Below, one piece after another: positions 25,456 to 36,589 of a DNA stretch of 64,000 bases; position 1 is the stretch's first letter, and the number at the start of each line of letters is the position of its first letter. Below the pieces are notes generated by a model. It was not told the origin of the DNA. It did not search any database and worked only from the letters and a program-made list of their open reading frames with translations. The translations under genes were made by a program, and so were the position numbers. Location of the stretch: positions 124,001 through 188,000 of the forward strand of contig NZ_SCNL01000006.1 in the NCBI RefSeq assembly GCF_005502745.1, read 5' to 3'. Origin of the DNA: Sphingomonas sp. 3P27F8. GTDB taxonomy: Bacteria > Pseudomonadota > Alphaproteobacteria > Sphingomonadales > Sphingomonadaceae.

Positions 25456-27261
25456 ATGTTCACCGATCGTCGCCATTTCCTCGCCGGCACCGCAGCCTCG
25501 GGTCTGCTCGCCGCCGCCCCGCTCCGCGCCGCGCCCGCCTCCACGCCGCTCACGGCGCTGTTCGATCAGCTCGTGCAGGAGCAGCTTCGCCGCAGCCCGG
25601 AAAGCGCGACGCAGCTCGGGCTGGACACCGGGGCGAACGCCGATCTGCGCGCGAAGCTTTCCGATCAGTCAGCGGCCGGCATCGCGCAGGCGCGCGCGCT
25701 TGCGAAGGCGCAACTGAAGCGGCTCGAGGCGATCGACCGCACCGCGCTCGGCCCGGAGCAACGGATCGATCTCGACTGTATCCTTTACACGCGGCGCTCG
25801 GCAGTGGCGGTGCAGGCGTTCGATTTCGGCGGCTCGTCCTACGGCCCCAGCCCCTATGTCGTATCGCAACTTTCGGGCGTGTATCAATCGGTGCCCGATT
25901 TCCTCGATACCAAGCACAAGATCGAAAGCGCGGGCGATGCCGACGCCTATCTCCAGCGGCTCCAGGCATTCGGCCGCGAGATCGACAACCAGACGGAACG
26001 GATGCGCCACGATACCGGCATCGGAGTCGTCCCGCCCGATTTCATCCTGGATCTGGCGATCGGGCAGATGGGCAAGACAGCCGTGCCGGCGAAGGACGCG
26101 CTGGTCGTACAGTCGATCGCGCGCCGCGCCGCCGCCAGGGGGCTGGGCGACAGCTACGCCGGGAACGCCACGCGTATCTATGACGCCAGCGTGCTCCCGG
26201 CGCTGAACCGGCAGCTCGCCGTGCTGCGCGATCTGCGCACGCGCGCGACGCACGACGCCGGCGTGTGGAAACTGCCGCAGGGCTCCGCCTTCTACCCTGT
26301 GGCGCTGAAGGCGACGACGACGGCGAGCATGTCGCCGGAGGAAGTGCACAAGTTCGGGCTGGATCAGGCCGCGATGATCTCCGCGCGGCTTGACGCGGAA
26401 CTGAAGAAGCAGGGCTATACCAGGGGCGGTGTCGGCGAGCGGGTCGCCGCGCTCTATCGCAATGCGGATCAGCTTTACCCCGATACAGATGCGGGCAAGA
26501 AGGATGCGATCGCTTATTGCAACGATCGGCTCGCCGCGATCAGGGCGCGTTTGCCCGAGGTGTTCGAGCGTATCCCGCCCTACAGCTTCGAGGTGCGCCG
26601 TGTGCCGGTGCAGACCGAGGCCGGTGCGGCGGCCGCATTCAGCCAGTCGCCCGCGATCGACGGATCGCGCCCCGGCCTCGTCTATTTCAACCTCAAGGAT
26701 TCGGCGGACTGGCCGAAGTTCTGCCTCGCGACGACCGTTTATCATGAGGGGCTGCCGGGGCATCAGCTCGAAGGCGTGCTCGCGCTGTCGAACAAGGATC
26801 TGCCGCTGATCCGCAAGATCAACGGCTTCTCCGGATATGGCGAGGGCTGGGCACTGTATTCGGAGCAGCTTGCCGACGAAATCGGCATGTATGATGACGA
26901 TCCGCTCGGGCGCATCGGCTATCTCAAGTTCATGCTGTTCCGCGCCAATCGCTGCGTGGTGGATACCGGCATCCATCACCTGCGCTGGTCGCGCGAACAG
27001 GGCATTCAGCGGTTCGTGGAGCAGGAGGGCGAGACGCAGGGCTTCGCGGCGCGCGAGGTGGAGCGTTATTGCGTCAACCCCGGCCAGGCGGCGAGCTACA
27101 AGATCGGCCATTCGGTGTTCACCGACGTGCGCGAACGGGCGAAGGCGAAAGCCGGCGCGCGGTTCGATCTCAAGGGGTATCACAGCGCGGTGCTGCGATA
27201 CGGTCGGGTGCCGCTGGATGTGTTGCGCCAGATCGGGGACGGCTGGATCGCGACGCTCTGA
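25456..27261 (+). CDS. DUF885 family putative zinc peptidase
   Basis: A 601-residue exported protein. FTDRRHFLAG followed by a hydrophobic run is a Tat-type signal (cleavage near LRAAP, about residue 26). The catalytic-like motif HEGLPGH at residues 430-436, with Glu431 as presumed base, resembles the HExxH of M32-type carboxypeptidases; GYGEGWALYSEQLADE supplies a downstream Glu ligand. DUF885 proteins are assumed to be metallopeptidases but few are characterised. The ATG at 25456 is the only start that gives an intact signal; no clear ribosome site precedes it. Confidence 0.88.
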   Translation: MFTDRRHFLAGTAASGLLAAAPLRAAPASTPLTALFDQLVQEQLRRSPESATQLGLDTGANADLRAKLSDQSAAGIAQARALAKAQLKRLEAIDRTALGPEQRIDLDCILYTRRSAVAVQAFDFGGSSYGPSPYVVSQLSGVYQSVPDFLDTKHKIESAGDADAYLQRLQAFGREIDNQTERMRHDTGIGVVPPDFILDLAIGQMGKTAVPAKDALVVQSIARRAAARGLGDSYAGNATRIYDASVLPALNRQLAVLRDLRTRATHDAGVWKLPQGSAFYPVALKATTTASMSPEEVHKFGLDQAAMISARLDAELKKQGYTRGGVGERVAALYRNADQLYPDTDAGKKDAIAYCNDRLAAIRARLPEVFERIPPYSFEVRRVPVQTEAGAAAAFSQSPAIDGSRPGLVYFNLKDSADWPKFCLATTVYHEGLPGHQLEGVLALSNKDLPLIRKINGFSGYGEGWALYSEQLADEIGMYDDDPLGRIGYLKFMLFRANRCVVDTGIHHLRWSREQGIQRFVEQEGETQGFAAREVERYCVNPGQAASYKIGHSVFTDVRERAKAKAGARFDLKGYHSAVLRYGRVPLDVLRQIGDGWIATL

Positions 27262-27354
27262 CAAGGTTTGACTGATCCGCTTCCGCCGTGCGGCGGGAGT
27301 GGGCATGGGGCGGCTGCCCTCGACGGCCGGTCCCGGTTGCCGCTTCACCGCCTG

Positions 27355-28794
27355 TCAGCAGGCCGCCGGCCTGTCCGATGTGCAGCCGTTCCAGTTGCCG
27401 CCGATAGCCTGCACCAATGCGATCGCGGACGTCTGCTGATTGACGACCGCCTGAATCTGCGTTTGCTGCGCGCTCAGCGCGGTCGTCTGCGCGACGATCA
27501 CCTGCCCGTAATCCACGATGCCGCCGAGATACTGGTTGGTGATCGTCCGCTCCGCCTTCACCGCCGCCGTGGCGGCCTCGGCGCGGCTGCGCGTCACGTC
27601 GGCGAGCACGCGCACGCCCGCGAGATTGTCTTCCACCTGCTGGAAGGCGGTAAGCGCCGTCTGGCGGTAGGTCGCGACCGCCTGATCATATTGCGCGCGT
27701 GCCTGAAGCACCTGTCCACGCCGCGCACCGAAATCGAGCAGCGTCATCAATCCGTTCAGCCCGAACGACCACAGGCTGGTGGCTGCCGAGAACAGCTGGT
27801 TCACGGCGCTCCCGCTCGTCCCCGCATTGCCCGTCAGCGTGACGGTCGGGAAATAGGCGCTGCGCTGGATGCCGATATTGGCATTGGCCGCCGCCACCCG
27901 GCGCTCCGCCGCCGCCACGTCCGGCCGCCGCTGTAGCAGGGTCGAGGGCACGACGCCCGGCACGGCGGGCACGACGGGTTGCCATGCGACGGCGGGGATC
28001 GAGAAGGTGGATGGATTTTCTCCGACCAGCACGGCGATCGCATGTTCGAGCACCGCGCGCTGCTGATCCAGCGTCTGGCGCGAGGCGAGCGCATTGCTGA
28101 GCGTCGTCTGCGCCTGATAAACGTTCGAGCTGGCGACGGTGCCGGCCTTGTACTGATTCGTCGTGATGGTCAGCGCGCGCCGATAATCCTTGATCGTCGC
28201 GTCGAGCAGCACCCGCTGCGCGTCGATCCCGCGCAGATCGACATAGTTGGTCGCCACCTCCCCCTGTGCCGACAAGGTGGCGTTGGCGAGATCACCTGCG
28301 GTGGCCTGCGCCGTCGCCTTCGCCTGCGATACGGCGTTGCCAAGCCTGCCCCACAGATCCGGCTCCCAGCTTCCCCCGATGCTCAGCGAAAAGCGCGAGC
28401 CGGAAGTGGTGACGGTGCCGCCCGTACCGAGATTGGATGCGGTGCCGCCGGAAAAGGCGCCCGAATGCTGCCCGCTGGCGGAGCCGGTGATCGTCGGGAA
28501 CAAGGCCGAACGCTGCACCAGCACCAGCGCGCGCGCCGCCTCATAAGCCGCGCGGGAGGCGGCGACATTCTGATTGGTGACTTCCACCTTGCGCTCCAGC
28601 GCGTCGAGCGCCGGATCGTTGAACAAATTCCACCACGCGCCGCGCGGGGCGGCGTCGCCGGGATTCGCGGCCGCCCAGCCCGGCGCTTCCTTGAACGATG
28701 ACGGGATCGCGACCGTCGTGGGCGGACGATAGGCCGGAGCGAGATTGCACCCCGCGAGGAGCAGGGCCGGAACGACAGGCAGGACGCGCTTCAT
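27355..28794 (-). CDS. NodT-type outer-membrane efflux lipoprotein (partner of MdtABC)
   Basis: TolC-like outer-membrane channel of 479 residues. The lipobox LLLAGC places the acylated Cys at residue 16; APAYRPP and AWWNLFNDPALDALE are typical NodT starts, and two long coiled-coil OEP repeats follow (about 60-250 and 265-460). The start overlaps the stop of the upstream RND gene by four bases (ATGA), so it is the outer-membrane part of the mdtABC-like operon. A Thr/Ser/Gly-rich loop lies near residues 115-145. Confidence 0.92.
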   Translation of the reverse strand: MKRVLPVVPALLLAGCNLAPAYRPPTTVAIPSSFKEAPGWAAANPGDAAPRGAWWNLFNDPALDALERKVEVTNQNVAASRAAYEAARALVLVQRSALFPTITGSASGQHSGAFSGGTASNLGTGGTVTTSGSRFSLSIGGSWEPDLWGRLGNAVSQAKATAQATAGDLANATLSAQGEVATNYVDLRGIDAQRVLLDATIKDYRRALTITTNQYKAGTVASSNVYQAQTTLSNALASRQTLDQQRAVLEHAIAVLVGENPSTFSIPAVAWQPVVPAVPGVVPSTLLQRRPDVAAAERRVAAANANIGIQRSAYFPTVTLTGNAGTSGSAVNQLFSAATSLWSFGLNGLMTLLDFGARRGQVLQARAQYDQAVATYRQTALTAFQQVEDNLAGVRVLADVTRSRAEAATAAVKAERTITNQYLGGIVDYGQVIVAQTTALSAQQTQIQAVVNQQTSAIALVQAIGGNWNGCTSDRPAAC

Positions 28795-31700
28795 GCGGGG
28801 GCTCCGGGAGCAAGCGGAATGTCGCCGTGACGCGCCAGTGCGCGCTCCTGCGCGCCGTTGCGGCGCCGGAAGCGATCGAGGGCCAGATAGACGACAGGGG
28901 TGGTCAACAGGGTGATGAGCTGGCTGGCGACCAGCCCGCCGAAGATCGCGATGCCGAGCGGGCGGCGCAGCTCCGCGCCATCGCCGAATCCGATCGCCAG
29001 CGGCAGCGCGCCCAGCGCCGCCGCCAGCGTCGTCATCAGGATCGGGCGAAACCGCAGAAGCGAGGCCTCGCGCACCGCCGCCAGCGGCGCCAGGCCCCGG
29101 CCGCGCTCCGCTTCCAGCGCAAAATCGATAATCATGATCGCATTCTTTTTCACGATGCCGATCAGCAGGATGATGCCGATCAGCGCTATCACGTCGAACT
29201 GCCCGCCGGTCACGATCAGCGCGATCATCGCGCCCACCCCGGCGGACGGCAGCGTGGAAAGCGCCGTCAACGGATGGATCGCGCTTTCATAGAGGATTCC
29301 GAGCACGATGTAGATCGCGAGCAGCGCGGCGACGATCAGCAGCGGCATCGATCCGGTCGATTGCGCGAACACCTTGGCGGTGCCGCCGAACTCGCCATGC
29401 ACGGTTGCTGGCAATGCGAGCCCCCCCTGAACCTGCGCGATCAGTTGCGACGCCTGTCCGAGCGACACGCCGGGCGGAAGGTTGAACGAAACGGTTGCGG
29501 ATGGCTCGCCATCTGAATGGCTGACGGCCGCGTTGGTGGAGCCGGTCGACCAGGTCGCGATGGCCGATAGCGGCGCCATCGTGCGTGCCGCCGTGCTCAC
29601 CGCGCTGCCGCCAGCCACCGCAGATCCCCCCGCCCCGGTGCCACCGGCGCCGGGCGTGGTGGCGGTCGTGCTCGCGGTCGCCGTCGTGGCACTCGTGTTA
29701 TTGGCGGCAGCGCTGGTGCCATCAGCGGCGGTGGGCGCCTGCGCGACCGGCGTTGCCGGAGCCGCAGCGTTCACCGGGGGGGTGAGCGGCAGATAGATAT
29801 TGGCCAGCGACGCGGGCGATCCGTTGAACTGGCGCGCCGCCTCCATCACGACATGATACTGGTTCAGCCCGGAGTAGATATTCGCCACCTGTCGCTGGCC
29901 GAACGCGTCGTAAAGCGTCGCATCGATCGCCTGCATCGTCACGCCGAGCCGGGCGGCCGCGTCGCGATCCACCTCGACAAAGGCGTTGGCGCCCGCATCC
30001 TGCTGATCGATATCCACGTCGGTGATGAGATCAGGGTGCTTCTTCAGCGCATCGACCAGCTTCTGCCCGGCCGCCTTGAGCACATCGGGGTCGTCGGCCT
30101 TCAGCGTATATTGATAGGTGCTGTTGGTCTGTCGCCCGCCGACCATCAGATCCTGCACCGGATTGAGGAACAGGCTCACCCCGCTCACCCGCGCCAGCTT
30201 CGGGCGGAGCCGCGCGATCACGTCCTGCACCGGGGGGCGCTGGTCGCGCGGCTTGAGCGTTGCGAACATGAAGCCGCCGCCCGCGCGCGATCCGCCCGTG
30301 AAGGCCACCACCGTCGCCACCGCCGGATCGCTTTTCACGATCCGGGTGATACGCGTCAGCTTGTCCTGCATGTCGGTGAACGAGATGCTTTGATCGGCGC
30401 GCAGCCCGCCCATCAGGCCGCCGGTATCCTGTTGCGGAAAGAACCCCTTCGGCGCGACGGCGATGAGATAGACGTTGAGCGCCACCGTGCCCGCCAGCAG
30501 CAGCAGCACCGCCCCGCGATTGGCGAGCGCCCAGTCGAGCGAGCGTTCGTAGCGCGCCTGTGCCCAGTCGAAGCCATGCCGCGCCCAGCGCATCACCCGG
30601 GCCTCGCTCTCCTCGTTACGCAGCACGCGCGAGGCGAGCATCGGCGTAGTGGTGAGCGACACCACGAGGCTTATCATCACCGCGATCGACATGGTGAGCG
30701 CGAATTCGCGAAACAGCCGCCCGACCAGCCCGCCCATGAAGATCAGCGGAACGAACACGGCGATCAGGCTGAGCGAGATCGACAGCACCGTGAAGCCCAC
30801 CTCGCGCGCGCCAGTGAGCGCGGCGTCGAACGGCTTCATCCCCGCCTCGATATGGCGGCTGATATTTTCCACAACCACGATCGCATCGTCCACGACGAAG
30901 CCGGTCGCGACCGTCAGCGCCATCAGCGAGAGATTGTCGAGCGTGAAACCGGCGAGATACATCACGCCGATCGTGCCGAGCAGCGAGGCGATCACTGCCG
31001 CCGCCGGGATCAGCGTCGCGCGCCAGCTTCGCAGAAACAGGCTGACCACCAGCACCACCAGCAGCGTCGCGATCAGCAGGGTCACCTCCACCTCGCGCAG
31101 CGAGGCCCGGATCGTGAGCGTGCGGTCGCTGGCCACATCGAGGTGGATATCCGATGGCACGGCGGCGCGCAGCGCGGGAAGCTGCGCCTTCAGCGCATCC
31201 ACCACCTGCACGATATTGGCGCCCGGCTGCCGGCTGATGATGACCGGCACCGCGCGCTTGCCGTTGAACAGGCCCATCGTGCGGATATCTTCCGGCCCGT
31301 CCTCGACGCTGGCGATATCGGAGAGGCGCACCGCCGCGCCGTTGCGCCATGCGATCACCGTGCCGCGATAATCCGCCGCGTGCAGGCCCGGCTGGTTGGA
31401 ATAGACCTGCCAGCTCATGCCGCGCGCATCGAGCACGCCGCGCGGGCGGTTCGCGCTTTCGGATTGCAGCGCGGTGCGCACATCCTCCAGCGCGATGCCA
31501 TATTGCGACAGCGCGAGCGGGTTCACCTCGATACGCACGGACGGCAGCGCCGCACCGCCCAGCTCGACATTGCCAACGCCCTGCACCTGAAGCAGCTTCT
31601 GCTGCACCACCGTGGAAACCGCGTCGTAGATTTCGGACGGGCTACGCGTGGGCGATGTCAGGGCGAGGATCAGGATCGGCGCTTCCGCCGGGTTCGCCTT

Positions 31701-32090
31701 GCGATAGCTGGGATTGGTCTTGAGCGTGGCGGGAAGATCCGCGCGCGAGGCGTTGATCGCCGCCTGCACGTCGCGCGCCGCCCCGTCGATATCGCGCGAA
31801 AGATCGAATTGCAGCGTGATCGACGACGATCCGACGCCTGAACGCGATGTCATCTCCGAAACCCCGGCGATCGTGCCGAGATGCCGTTCGAGCGGCGCGG
31901 CGACGCTGGAGGCCATCGTCGAGGGGCTCGCGCCGGGCAGGCTCGCCTGCACCTGGATCGTCGGCAGATCCACCGCCGGCAGCGGTGCCACCGGCAACAT
32001 GAAGAAAGCGCCGATTCCCGCCAGCATGATGCCGATGGTGAGGAGGATCGTTCCCACCGGCCGCCGGATGAAAGGCGCGGAAATGTTCAC
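28791..32090 (-). CDS. mdtC: RND efflux permease, MdtC type, with low-complexity insert
   Basis: Inner-membrane proton/drug antiporter of 1099 residues, longer than the roughly 1025 usual for MdtC. TM4 has the acidic pair in [11 protein letters not shown] and TM10 the lysine in [13 protein letters not shown], so the proton relay is intact. The start is GTG at 32090, overlapping the mdtB stop as GTGA; ATG at 32147 would cross into mdtB. Between YLPLTPP and [10 protein letters not shown] (about residues 772-838) there is an Ala/Thr/Gly/Ser-rich insert that explains the extra length. MdtC works as a heteromultimer with MdtB in E. coli; the same is expected here. Confidence 0.93.
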   Translation of the reverse strand: MNISAPFIRRPVGTILLTIGIMLAGIGAFFMLPVAPLPAVDLPTIQVQASLPGASPSTMASSVAAPLERHLGTIAGVSEMTSRSGVGSSSITLQFDLSRDIDGAARDVQAAINASRADLPATLKTNPSYRKANPAEAPILILALTSPTRSPSEIYDAVSTVVQQKLLQVQGVGNVELGGAALPSVRIEVNPLALSQYGIALEDVRTALQSESANRPRGVLDARGMSWQVYSNQPGLHAADYRGTVIAWRNGAAVRLSDIASVEDGPEDIRTMGLFNGKRAVPVIISRQPGANIVQVVDALKAQLPALRAAVPSDIHLDVASDRTLTIRASLREVEVTLLIATLLVVLVVSLFLRSWRATLIPAAAVIASLLGTIGVMYLAGFTLDNLSLMALTVATGFVVDDAIVVVENISRHIEAGMKPFDAALTGAREVGFTVLSISLSLIAVFVPLIFMGGLVGRLFREFALTMSIAVMISLVVSLTTTPMLASRVLRNEESEARVMRWARHGFDWAQARYERSLDWALANRGAVLLLLAGTVALNVYLIAVAPKGFFPQQDTGGLMGGLRADQSISFTDMQDKLTRITRIVKSDPAVATVVAFTGGSRAGGGFMFATLKPRDQRPPVQDVIARLRPKLARVSGVSLFLNPVQDLMVGGRQTNSTYQYTLKADDPDVLKAAGQKLVDALKKHPDLITDVDIDQQDAGANAFVEVDRDAAARLGVTMQAIDATLYDAFGQRQVANIYSGLNQYHVVMEAARQFNGSPASLANIYLPLTPPVNAAAPATPVAQAPTAADGTSAAANNTSATTATASTTATTPGAGGTGAGGSAVAGGSAVSTAARTMAPLSAIATWSTGSTNAAVSHSDGEPSATVSFNLPPGVSLGQASQLIAQVQGGLALPATVHGEFGGTAKVFAQSTGSMPLLIVAALLAIYIVLGILYESAIHPLTALSTLPSAGVGAMIALIVTGGQFDVIALIGIILLIGIVKKNAIMIIDFALEAERGRGLAPLAAVREASLLRFRPILMTTLAAALGALPLAIGFGDGAELRRPLGIAIFGGLVASQLITLLTTPVVYLALDRFRRRNGAQERALARHGDIPLAPGAPA

Positions 32091-35000
32091 GCGGGCAATG
32101 TCTCGCGGGATGGACGGCGGCGAATGCGCCAGCCGCGCTCGCGCCATTCCTCCAGCCCCAGGAAGATCACAGGGGTGGTGAACAGCGTGAGCACCTGGCT
32201 GAAGATCAGCCCGCCCGCGATCGCGATGCCGAGCGGCTGACGCAGCTCATGCCCCATGCCCCCGCCGAAGATCAGCGGGATCGCCGCAAACAGCGCCGCG
32301 AACGTCGTCATCATGATCGGGCGGAAACGCAACAGCGCCGCCTGCCGGATCGCGTGCTGCGCATCGGCGCCATGCTCGCGCATCGCGTCCAGCGCGAAAT
32401 CGATCATCATGATCGCATTCTTCTTCACGATGCCGATCAGCAGCACGATGCCGATGATCCCGATCACGCCAAGCCCCGATCCCGTCAGCCACAGAAACAG
32501 CAACGCACCGATGCCTGCCGAGGGCAGGGTGGAAAGGATGGTGATCGGGTGGACGAAGCTCTCATAGAGCACGCCCAGCACGATATAGACCACCACGATC
32601 GCCGCCAGGATCAGCCACAGCTCGTTCGAGAGGGAGGATTTGAACGCGCTCGCAGCGCCGGTGAAGTTGGTGGAAAGCGCACTCGGCAGGTTGATCTGCT
32701 GCTCGGCGTTTTCGATCGCCGTGACCGCGCTGCCCAGCGACACGCCGGGGGCCAGATCGAAGCCGATCGTCGCTGCCGGGAACTGCGCCTCGCGCGCTAC
32801 CACCAGCGGCGCTGCGGCGGTGCGGATCGTCGCGACGGCGGACAGCGGAACGCTGGTCCCGCCCGACAGCGGGATCCGCAGATCGCCCAGCGCCTGCGGA
32901 TCGGTCACGCTGCCCGGCTGCGCCTCCAGGATGACGCGGTTCTGGCTGGACTGCGTGTAGATCGTCGAAACGATGCGCTGGCCGAATGCGTCGTACAGCG
33001 CGTTGTCGATCGCGAGCGCGCTCAGCCCCAGCCGCCCGGCGGTATCGCGGTTGATGTCCACCACCACCGCGCTGCCGTTCGCCAGCACGTTAGAGGTGAC
33101 GTTGCGCAGATGGCGGTCGTTCTTGAGCGCGGCGGCGAGCTTCGCGCCCCATTCGTCCACCTGCGCCTCGTCCGCGCCCTGAAGCGAGAAACGATAGGCA
33201 TTGACGCCGGTGGAGGTGTCGATCGTCAGATCCTGCACCGGGCGAAAGTAGGTGCGCACCCCCGCCACTCCCCCCGCCGCCTTTTCCAGCGAGGAGATCA
33301 CATCGCCCAGATTTCCGCGATCCCCTTGCGCCTTGAGGTTCACCACCATCCGCCCCTGCGACAGCGTGCTGTTCTGCCCGTCCACCCCGACCGCCGAACT
33401 GAGGCTCTCGACCGCCGGATCGGCGAGCAGCGCGCGCGCCACCTGCTGCTGGAGACCGGCCATCCGCGCGTAGCCGATATCCTGCGCCGCACTCGTCGTA
33501 ACCGCGATCTGGCCGGTATCCTGCTCGGGAAACAGGTTTTTCGGGATGACGTAGAACAGGATCGCGGTGATGACGAGCGTGCCCGCGAACACGAGCATCG
33601 TCAGCGTGCCGCGCAGCATCACCCAGTCGAGCGCGCTCGCATAGCGGTTCGCCAGCCGGTCGAACCAGTCGCGGGTCACCTGCGAGACGCGATATTGCCG
33701 CTCCTCATGCTCCGGCTTCAGCCAGCGCGCGGAAAGCATCGGCACCAGCGTGAGCGCCACCACCGCCGAAAGGAGGATAGTCACCGCCAGCGTCACCGCG
33801 AATTCGCGGAACAGGCGGCCGACCACATCGCCCATGAACAACAGCGGGATCAGCACCGCGATCAGGCTGACGGTAAGCGAGATGATCGTGAAGCCGATCT
33901 CGCTCGCGCCCTTCAGCGCCGCCTCGAACGGACGCATCCCTTCCTCGATATGGCGCGCGATATTCTCCAGCACCACGATCGCGTCATCGACGACGAAGCC
34001 CGATGCGATCGTCAGCGACATCAAGGTGAGGTTGTTGATCGAAAAGCCGAGGAAATACATCGCCGCGAACGCGCCGACCAGCGACAGCGGCACGGAGATG
34101 CTGGCGATCACCGTCGCGCGCAGCGATCCCAGGAACAGGAAGATCACCAGCGTCACCAGCAGCACCGCAAGCACCAGTTCCAGCTTCACGTCCGCCACGG
34201 AAGAGCGGATGCCGGTGGTGCGATCGGTGAGCACCGTCACATGAACGTCGGCGGGAAGCTGGGCCTCCAGATCGGGGAGCGCGGCCTGGATCGCATCGAC
34301 CGTGCCGATCACGTTCGCGCCCGGCTGGCGCTGAACGTCGATCACCACCGCGGGCTTGCCGTTCATCCACGCGCCGAGCCGCACGTTCTCGGTCGCCTGC
34401 ACGACCTTGGCGACATCGGACAGGCGCACCGGCGCGCCATTGGCGAAAGCGATGACGAGGCTGCTGTAGCTCGCCGCATCGGCAAGCTGATCGTTGGCAT
34501 CGATCGTCCAGCTCTTGGTCGGCCCGTCGAAACTGCCCTTCGCCGCGTTCGCGTTGGCATTGCCGATCGCGGTGCGGATCGTTTCCAGCGACAGCCCGCG
34601 CGCGGCGAGCGCGGCGACATTCGCCTGGATGCGCACCGCCGGGCGCTGGCCGCCGGACATGGAAACGAGGCCGACACCGGAAACCTGCGCGATCTTGTTC
34701 GAGAACTGCCGCTCGACGATCCCCTGCACTTCGCCCAGCGGGCGCGTGGCAGACGTGACGCCGAGCGACAGGATCGGCGCGTCTGCCGGATTGACCTTGG
34801 CATAGATCGGCGGCGCGGGCAGATCGGCGGGCAGCAGCGTGTTCGCCGCATTGATCGCCGCCTGCACCTCCTGCTCCGCGATATCGAGCGACAGGTCGAG
34901 CCGGAATTGCAGCGTGATGACCGACGCGCCGGAGGAGGATGTGGACGTCATCCGCGTCAGCCCCGGCATCTGGCCGAACTGCCGCTCCAGCGGAGAGGTG

Positions 35001-35236
35001 ACGGTCAGCGCCATCACGTCCGGGCTGGCGCCGGGATAGAGGGTGGAGACCTGTATCGTGGGGTAGTCGACCTCGGGCAACGCGGAGAGCGGTAGCGAGC
35101 GATAGGCGACGAGCCCCGCAAGCAGGATGGCCACCATCAGCAGCGTCGTCGCGACCGGACGCATGATGAACGCGCGCGATGGCCCGCCGGGGGCCTCCCG
35201 CGGCGCAGGCGCGGCGGACGCGGCCCTATCGGTCAT
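32087..35236 (-). CDS. mdtB: RND efflux permease, MdtB type
   Basis: RND transporter of 1049 residues. [19 protein letters not shown] is TM1; the pair of periplasmic domains and 12 helices follow, with [11 protein letters not shown] in TM4 and [14 protein letters not shown] in TM10. Its start overlaps the mdtA stop by four bases, and its stop overlaps the mdtC start. In E. coli the MdtABC system exports novobiocin, bile salts and other amphiphiles; substrates here are unknown. Confidence 0.94.
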   Translation of the reverse strand: MTDRAASAAPAPREAPGGPSRAFIMRPVATTLLMVAILLAGLVAYRSLPLSALPEVDYPTIQVSTLYPGASPDVMALTVTSPLERQFGQMPGLTRMTSTSSSGASVITLQFRLDLSLDIAEQEVQAAINAANTLLPADLPAPPIYAKVNPADAPILSLGVTSATRPLGEVQGIVERQFSNKIAQVSGVGLVSMSGGQRPAVRIQANVAALAARGLSLETIRTAIGNANANAAKGSFDGPTKSWTIDANDQLADAASYSSLVIAFANGAPVRLSDVAKVVQATENVRLGAWMNGKPAVVIDVQRQPGANVIGTVDAIQAALPDLEAQLPADVHVTVLTDRTTGIRSSVADVKLELVLAVLLVTLVIFLFLGSLRATVIASISVPLSLVGAFAAMYFLGFSINNLTLMSLTIASGFVVDDAIVVLENIARHIEEGMRPFEAALKGASEIGFTIISLTVSLIAVLIPLLFMGDVVGRLFREFAVTLAVTILLSAVVALTLVPMLSARWLKPEHEERQYRVSQVTRDWFDRLANRYASALDWVMLRGTLTMLVFAGTLVITAILFYVIPKNLFPEQDTGQIAVTTSAAQDIGYARMAGLQQQVARALLADPAVESLSSAVGVDGQNSTLSQGRMVVNLKAQGDRGNLGDVISSLEKAAGGVAGVRTYFRPVQDLTIDTSTGVNAYRFSLQGADEAQVDEWGAKLAAALKNDRHLRNVTSNVLANGSAVVVDINRDTAGRLGLSALAIDNALYDAFGQRIVSTIYTQSSQNRVILEAQPGSVTDPQALGDLRIPLSGGTSVPLSAVATIRTAAAPLVVAREAQFPAATIGFDLAPGVSLGSAVTAIENAEQQINLPSALSTNFTGAASAFKSSLSNELWLILAAIVVVYIVLGVLYESFVHPITILSTLPSAGIGALLFLWLTGSGLGVIGIIGIVLLIGIVKKNAIMMIDFALDAMREHGADAQHAIRQAALLRFRPIMMTTFAALFAAIPLIFGGGMGHELRQPLGIAIAGGLIFSQVLTLFTTPVIFLGLEEWRERGWRIRRRPSRETLPA

Positions 35237-36498
35237 CCGGCCTGGTTGCCCTGGCCGCGATGCTGCCGCCCCTGCCCCGCGCCCGAGCCGCCACGCCTGC
35301 CGCCCGCGCCGGGGCCGCCCTTGTCGCCGGGCAGGCGCACGGCCGAGCCGTCCTCAAGCCCGTCCGCCCCCTCTGTCACCACCGTCGCGCCCGCCTGCAA
35401 CCCGGATAGGATCGCGACCTTGCCATTGCTGCTGGCGCCGATCTTCACCGGCACCAGCTTCACCGTGCGGTCCTTCTGCAGCACGAACACGAAGTCGCCG
35501 GGCGCGCCGTGCCGCACCGCGCCGACCGGCACCGTGACGACGTCGCGCAGCGTGTTCACCAGCATCGATATGTTGACGAACTGGTTTGGGAACAGCGCGT
35601 TGCCGCCATTGTCGAAGCGCGCCTTCGCCTTCACCGTGCCCGTGGTGGTGTCCACCTGATTGTCGAACGTCAGGAAACGGCCGCTGGCGAGACTGTGATT
35701 GTCGTTCTGGTCGCGCGCGTCGACCGGCAGGCCGGCGCCGCTGCCGGCGGCGTGTCCGATCGTCGAGAGCTGTGTCTGCGGGAGCGAGAACCCGACGTCG
35801 ATCGGATCGAGCTGCGTCACCACGACGATGCCGTTGGTGTCCGACGGCGTCAGGTAATTGCCGATATCGACCTGGCGGATGCCGGCGCGGCCGGTGATCG
35901 GGGATTTGACGGAGGTATAGTTGAGGTTGAGCTCCGCGGTGCCGATCGCGGCGCGATCAGCGGCGACAGTGCCGGTCAGCTGGCGAACGGTGGCCCGCTG
36001 GGTATCGACCTGCTGGGCGGCGATCGAATCCTGCTTCAACAGCGTCTCGTATCGATTGAGATCGACCTGCGCGCCGGCAAGCTGCGCCTGATCGCGCGCC
36101 AGGTTGGCCTTCGCCTGCGCCAGCGCCAGCTGGTATGGGCGCGCATCGATCTGCGCCAGCACCTGCCCCTGACGCACCATCTGCCCGTCCTTGAAGAACA
36201 GCTTGAACAAGGTGCCGGCGAGCTGGGCGCGCACCGTCGCGGTGACGATCGGCTGCACGGTGCCGAGGGCGGTGACGCTGACCGGGATGTCCGTCAGCGT
36301 CGCCTTGCCGACCGATACCGCCGCCGCCGGGCGCCCGCCGCTGCGGTTGCCGCCGCTCTTGGCGATGCGATTCGCGCCGAACGCGATCAGCGCGAGGACC
36401 GCGACGATCACGGCGACGATCAGCCACGTCCGGCGACGCGGCGGCTGTTCATAGGCCTGCGTTTGAGACGCGGGGAGCGGATCGTGTTCGTCGACCAT
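35233..36498 (-). CDS. mdtA: RND periplasmic adaptor, MdtA type
   Basis: Membrane-fusion protein of 421 residues joining MdtBC to the outer-membrane channel. One N-terminal anchor (about 24-42, [16 protein letters not shown]), then lipoyl halves around a coiled-coil hairpin, with the [13 protein letters not shown] segment and beta-barrel LPQTQLSTI. The last 35 or so residues are Gly/Arg/Gln-rich ([12 protein letters not shown]), with no fold expected. ATG at 36498 has AAGGA five bases upstream; the upstream ATG at 36612 would overlap the LysR gene. First gene of mdtA-mdtB-mdtC-NodT. Confidence 0.92.
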   Translation of the reverse strand: MVDEHDPLPASQTQAYEQPPRRRTWLIVAVIVAVLALIAFGANRIAKSGGNRSGGRPAAAVSVGKATLTDIPVSVTALGTVQPIVTATVRAQLAGTLFKLFFKDGQMVRQGQVLAQIDARPYQLALAQAKANLARDQAQLAGAQVDLNRYETLLKQDSIAAQQVDTQRATVRQLTGTVAADRAAIGTAELNLNYTSVKSPITGRAGIRQVDIGNYLTPSDTNGIVVVTQLDPIDVGFSLPQTQLSTIGHAAGSGAGLPVDARDQNDNHSLASGRFLTFDNQVDTTTGTVKAKARFDNGGNALFPNQFVNISMLVNTLRDVVTVPVGAVRHGAPGDFVFVLQKDRTVKLVPVKIGASSNGKVAILSGLQAGATVVTEGADGLEDGSAVRLPGDKGGPGAGGRRGGSGAGQGRQHRGQGNQAG

Positions 36499-36589
36499 GC
36501 GCGTCCTTCGTTCCTGTTCTTCGGCGGCGGCTGTTGGCTGTCGCACAACACCGGATATGCCGCCTTTGTGCCTTCGCCTTTCGTGATCC

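Noticed and set aside
29580..29790. Possible frameshift or sequencing artefact in mdtC
   Set aside because: The reading frame continues intact on both sides with conserved RND sequence, so the low-complexity stretch is a true in-frame insert.
29853..31841. 662-codon plus-strand open frame opposite mdtC
   Set aside because: Same reason: lies entirely opposite a clear RND permease, no recognisable domain.
32249..35095. 948-codon plus-strand open frame opposite mdtB
   Set aside because: Antisense shadow of a well-supported RND gene; composition is Arg/His/Asp-rich with no family motif, as expected in GC-rich DNA.
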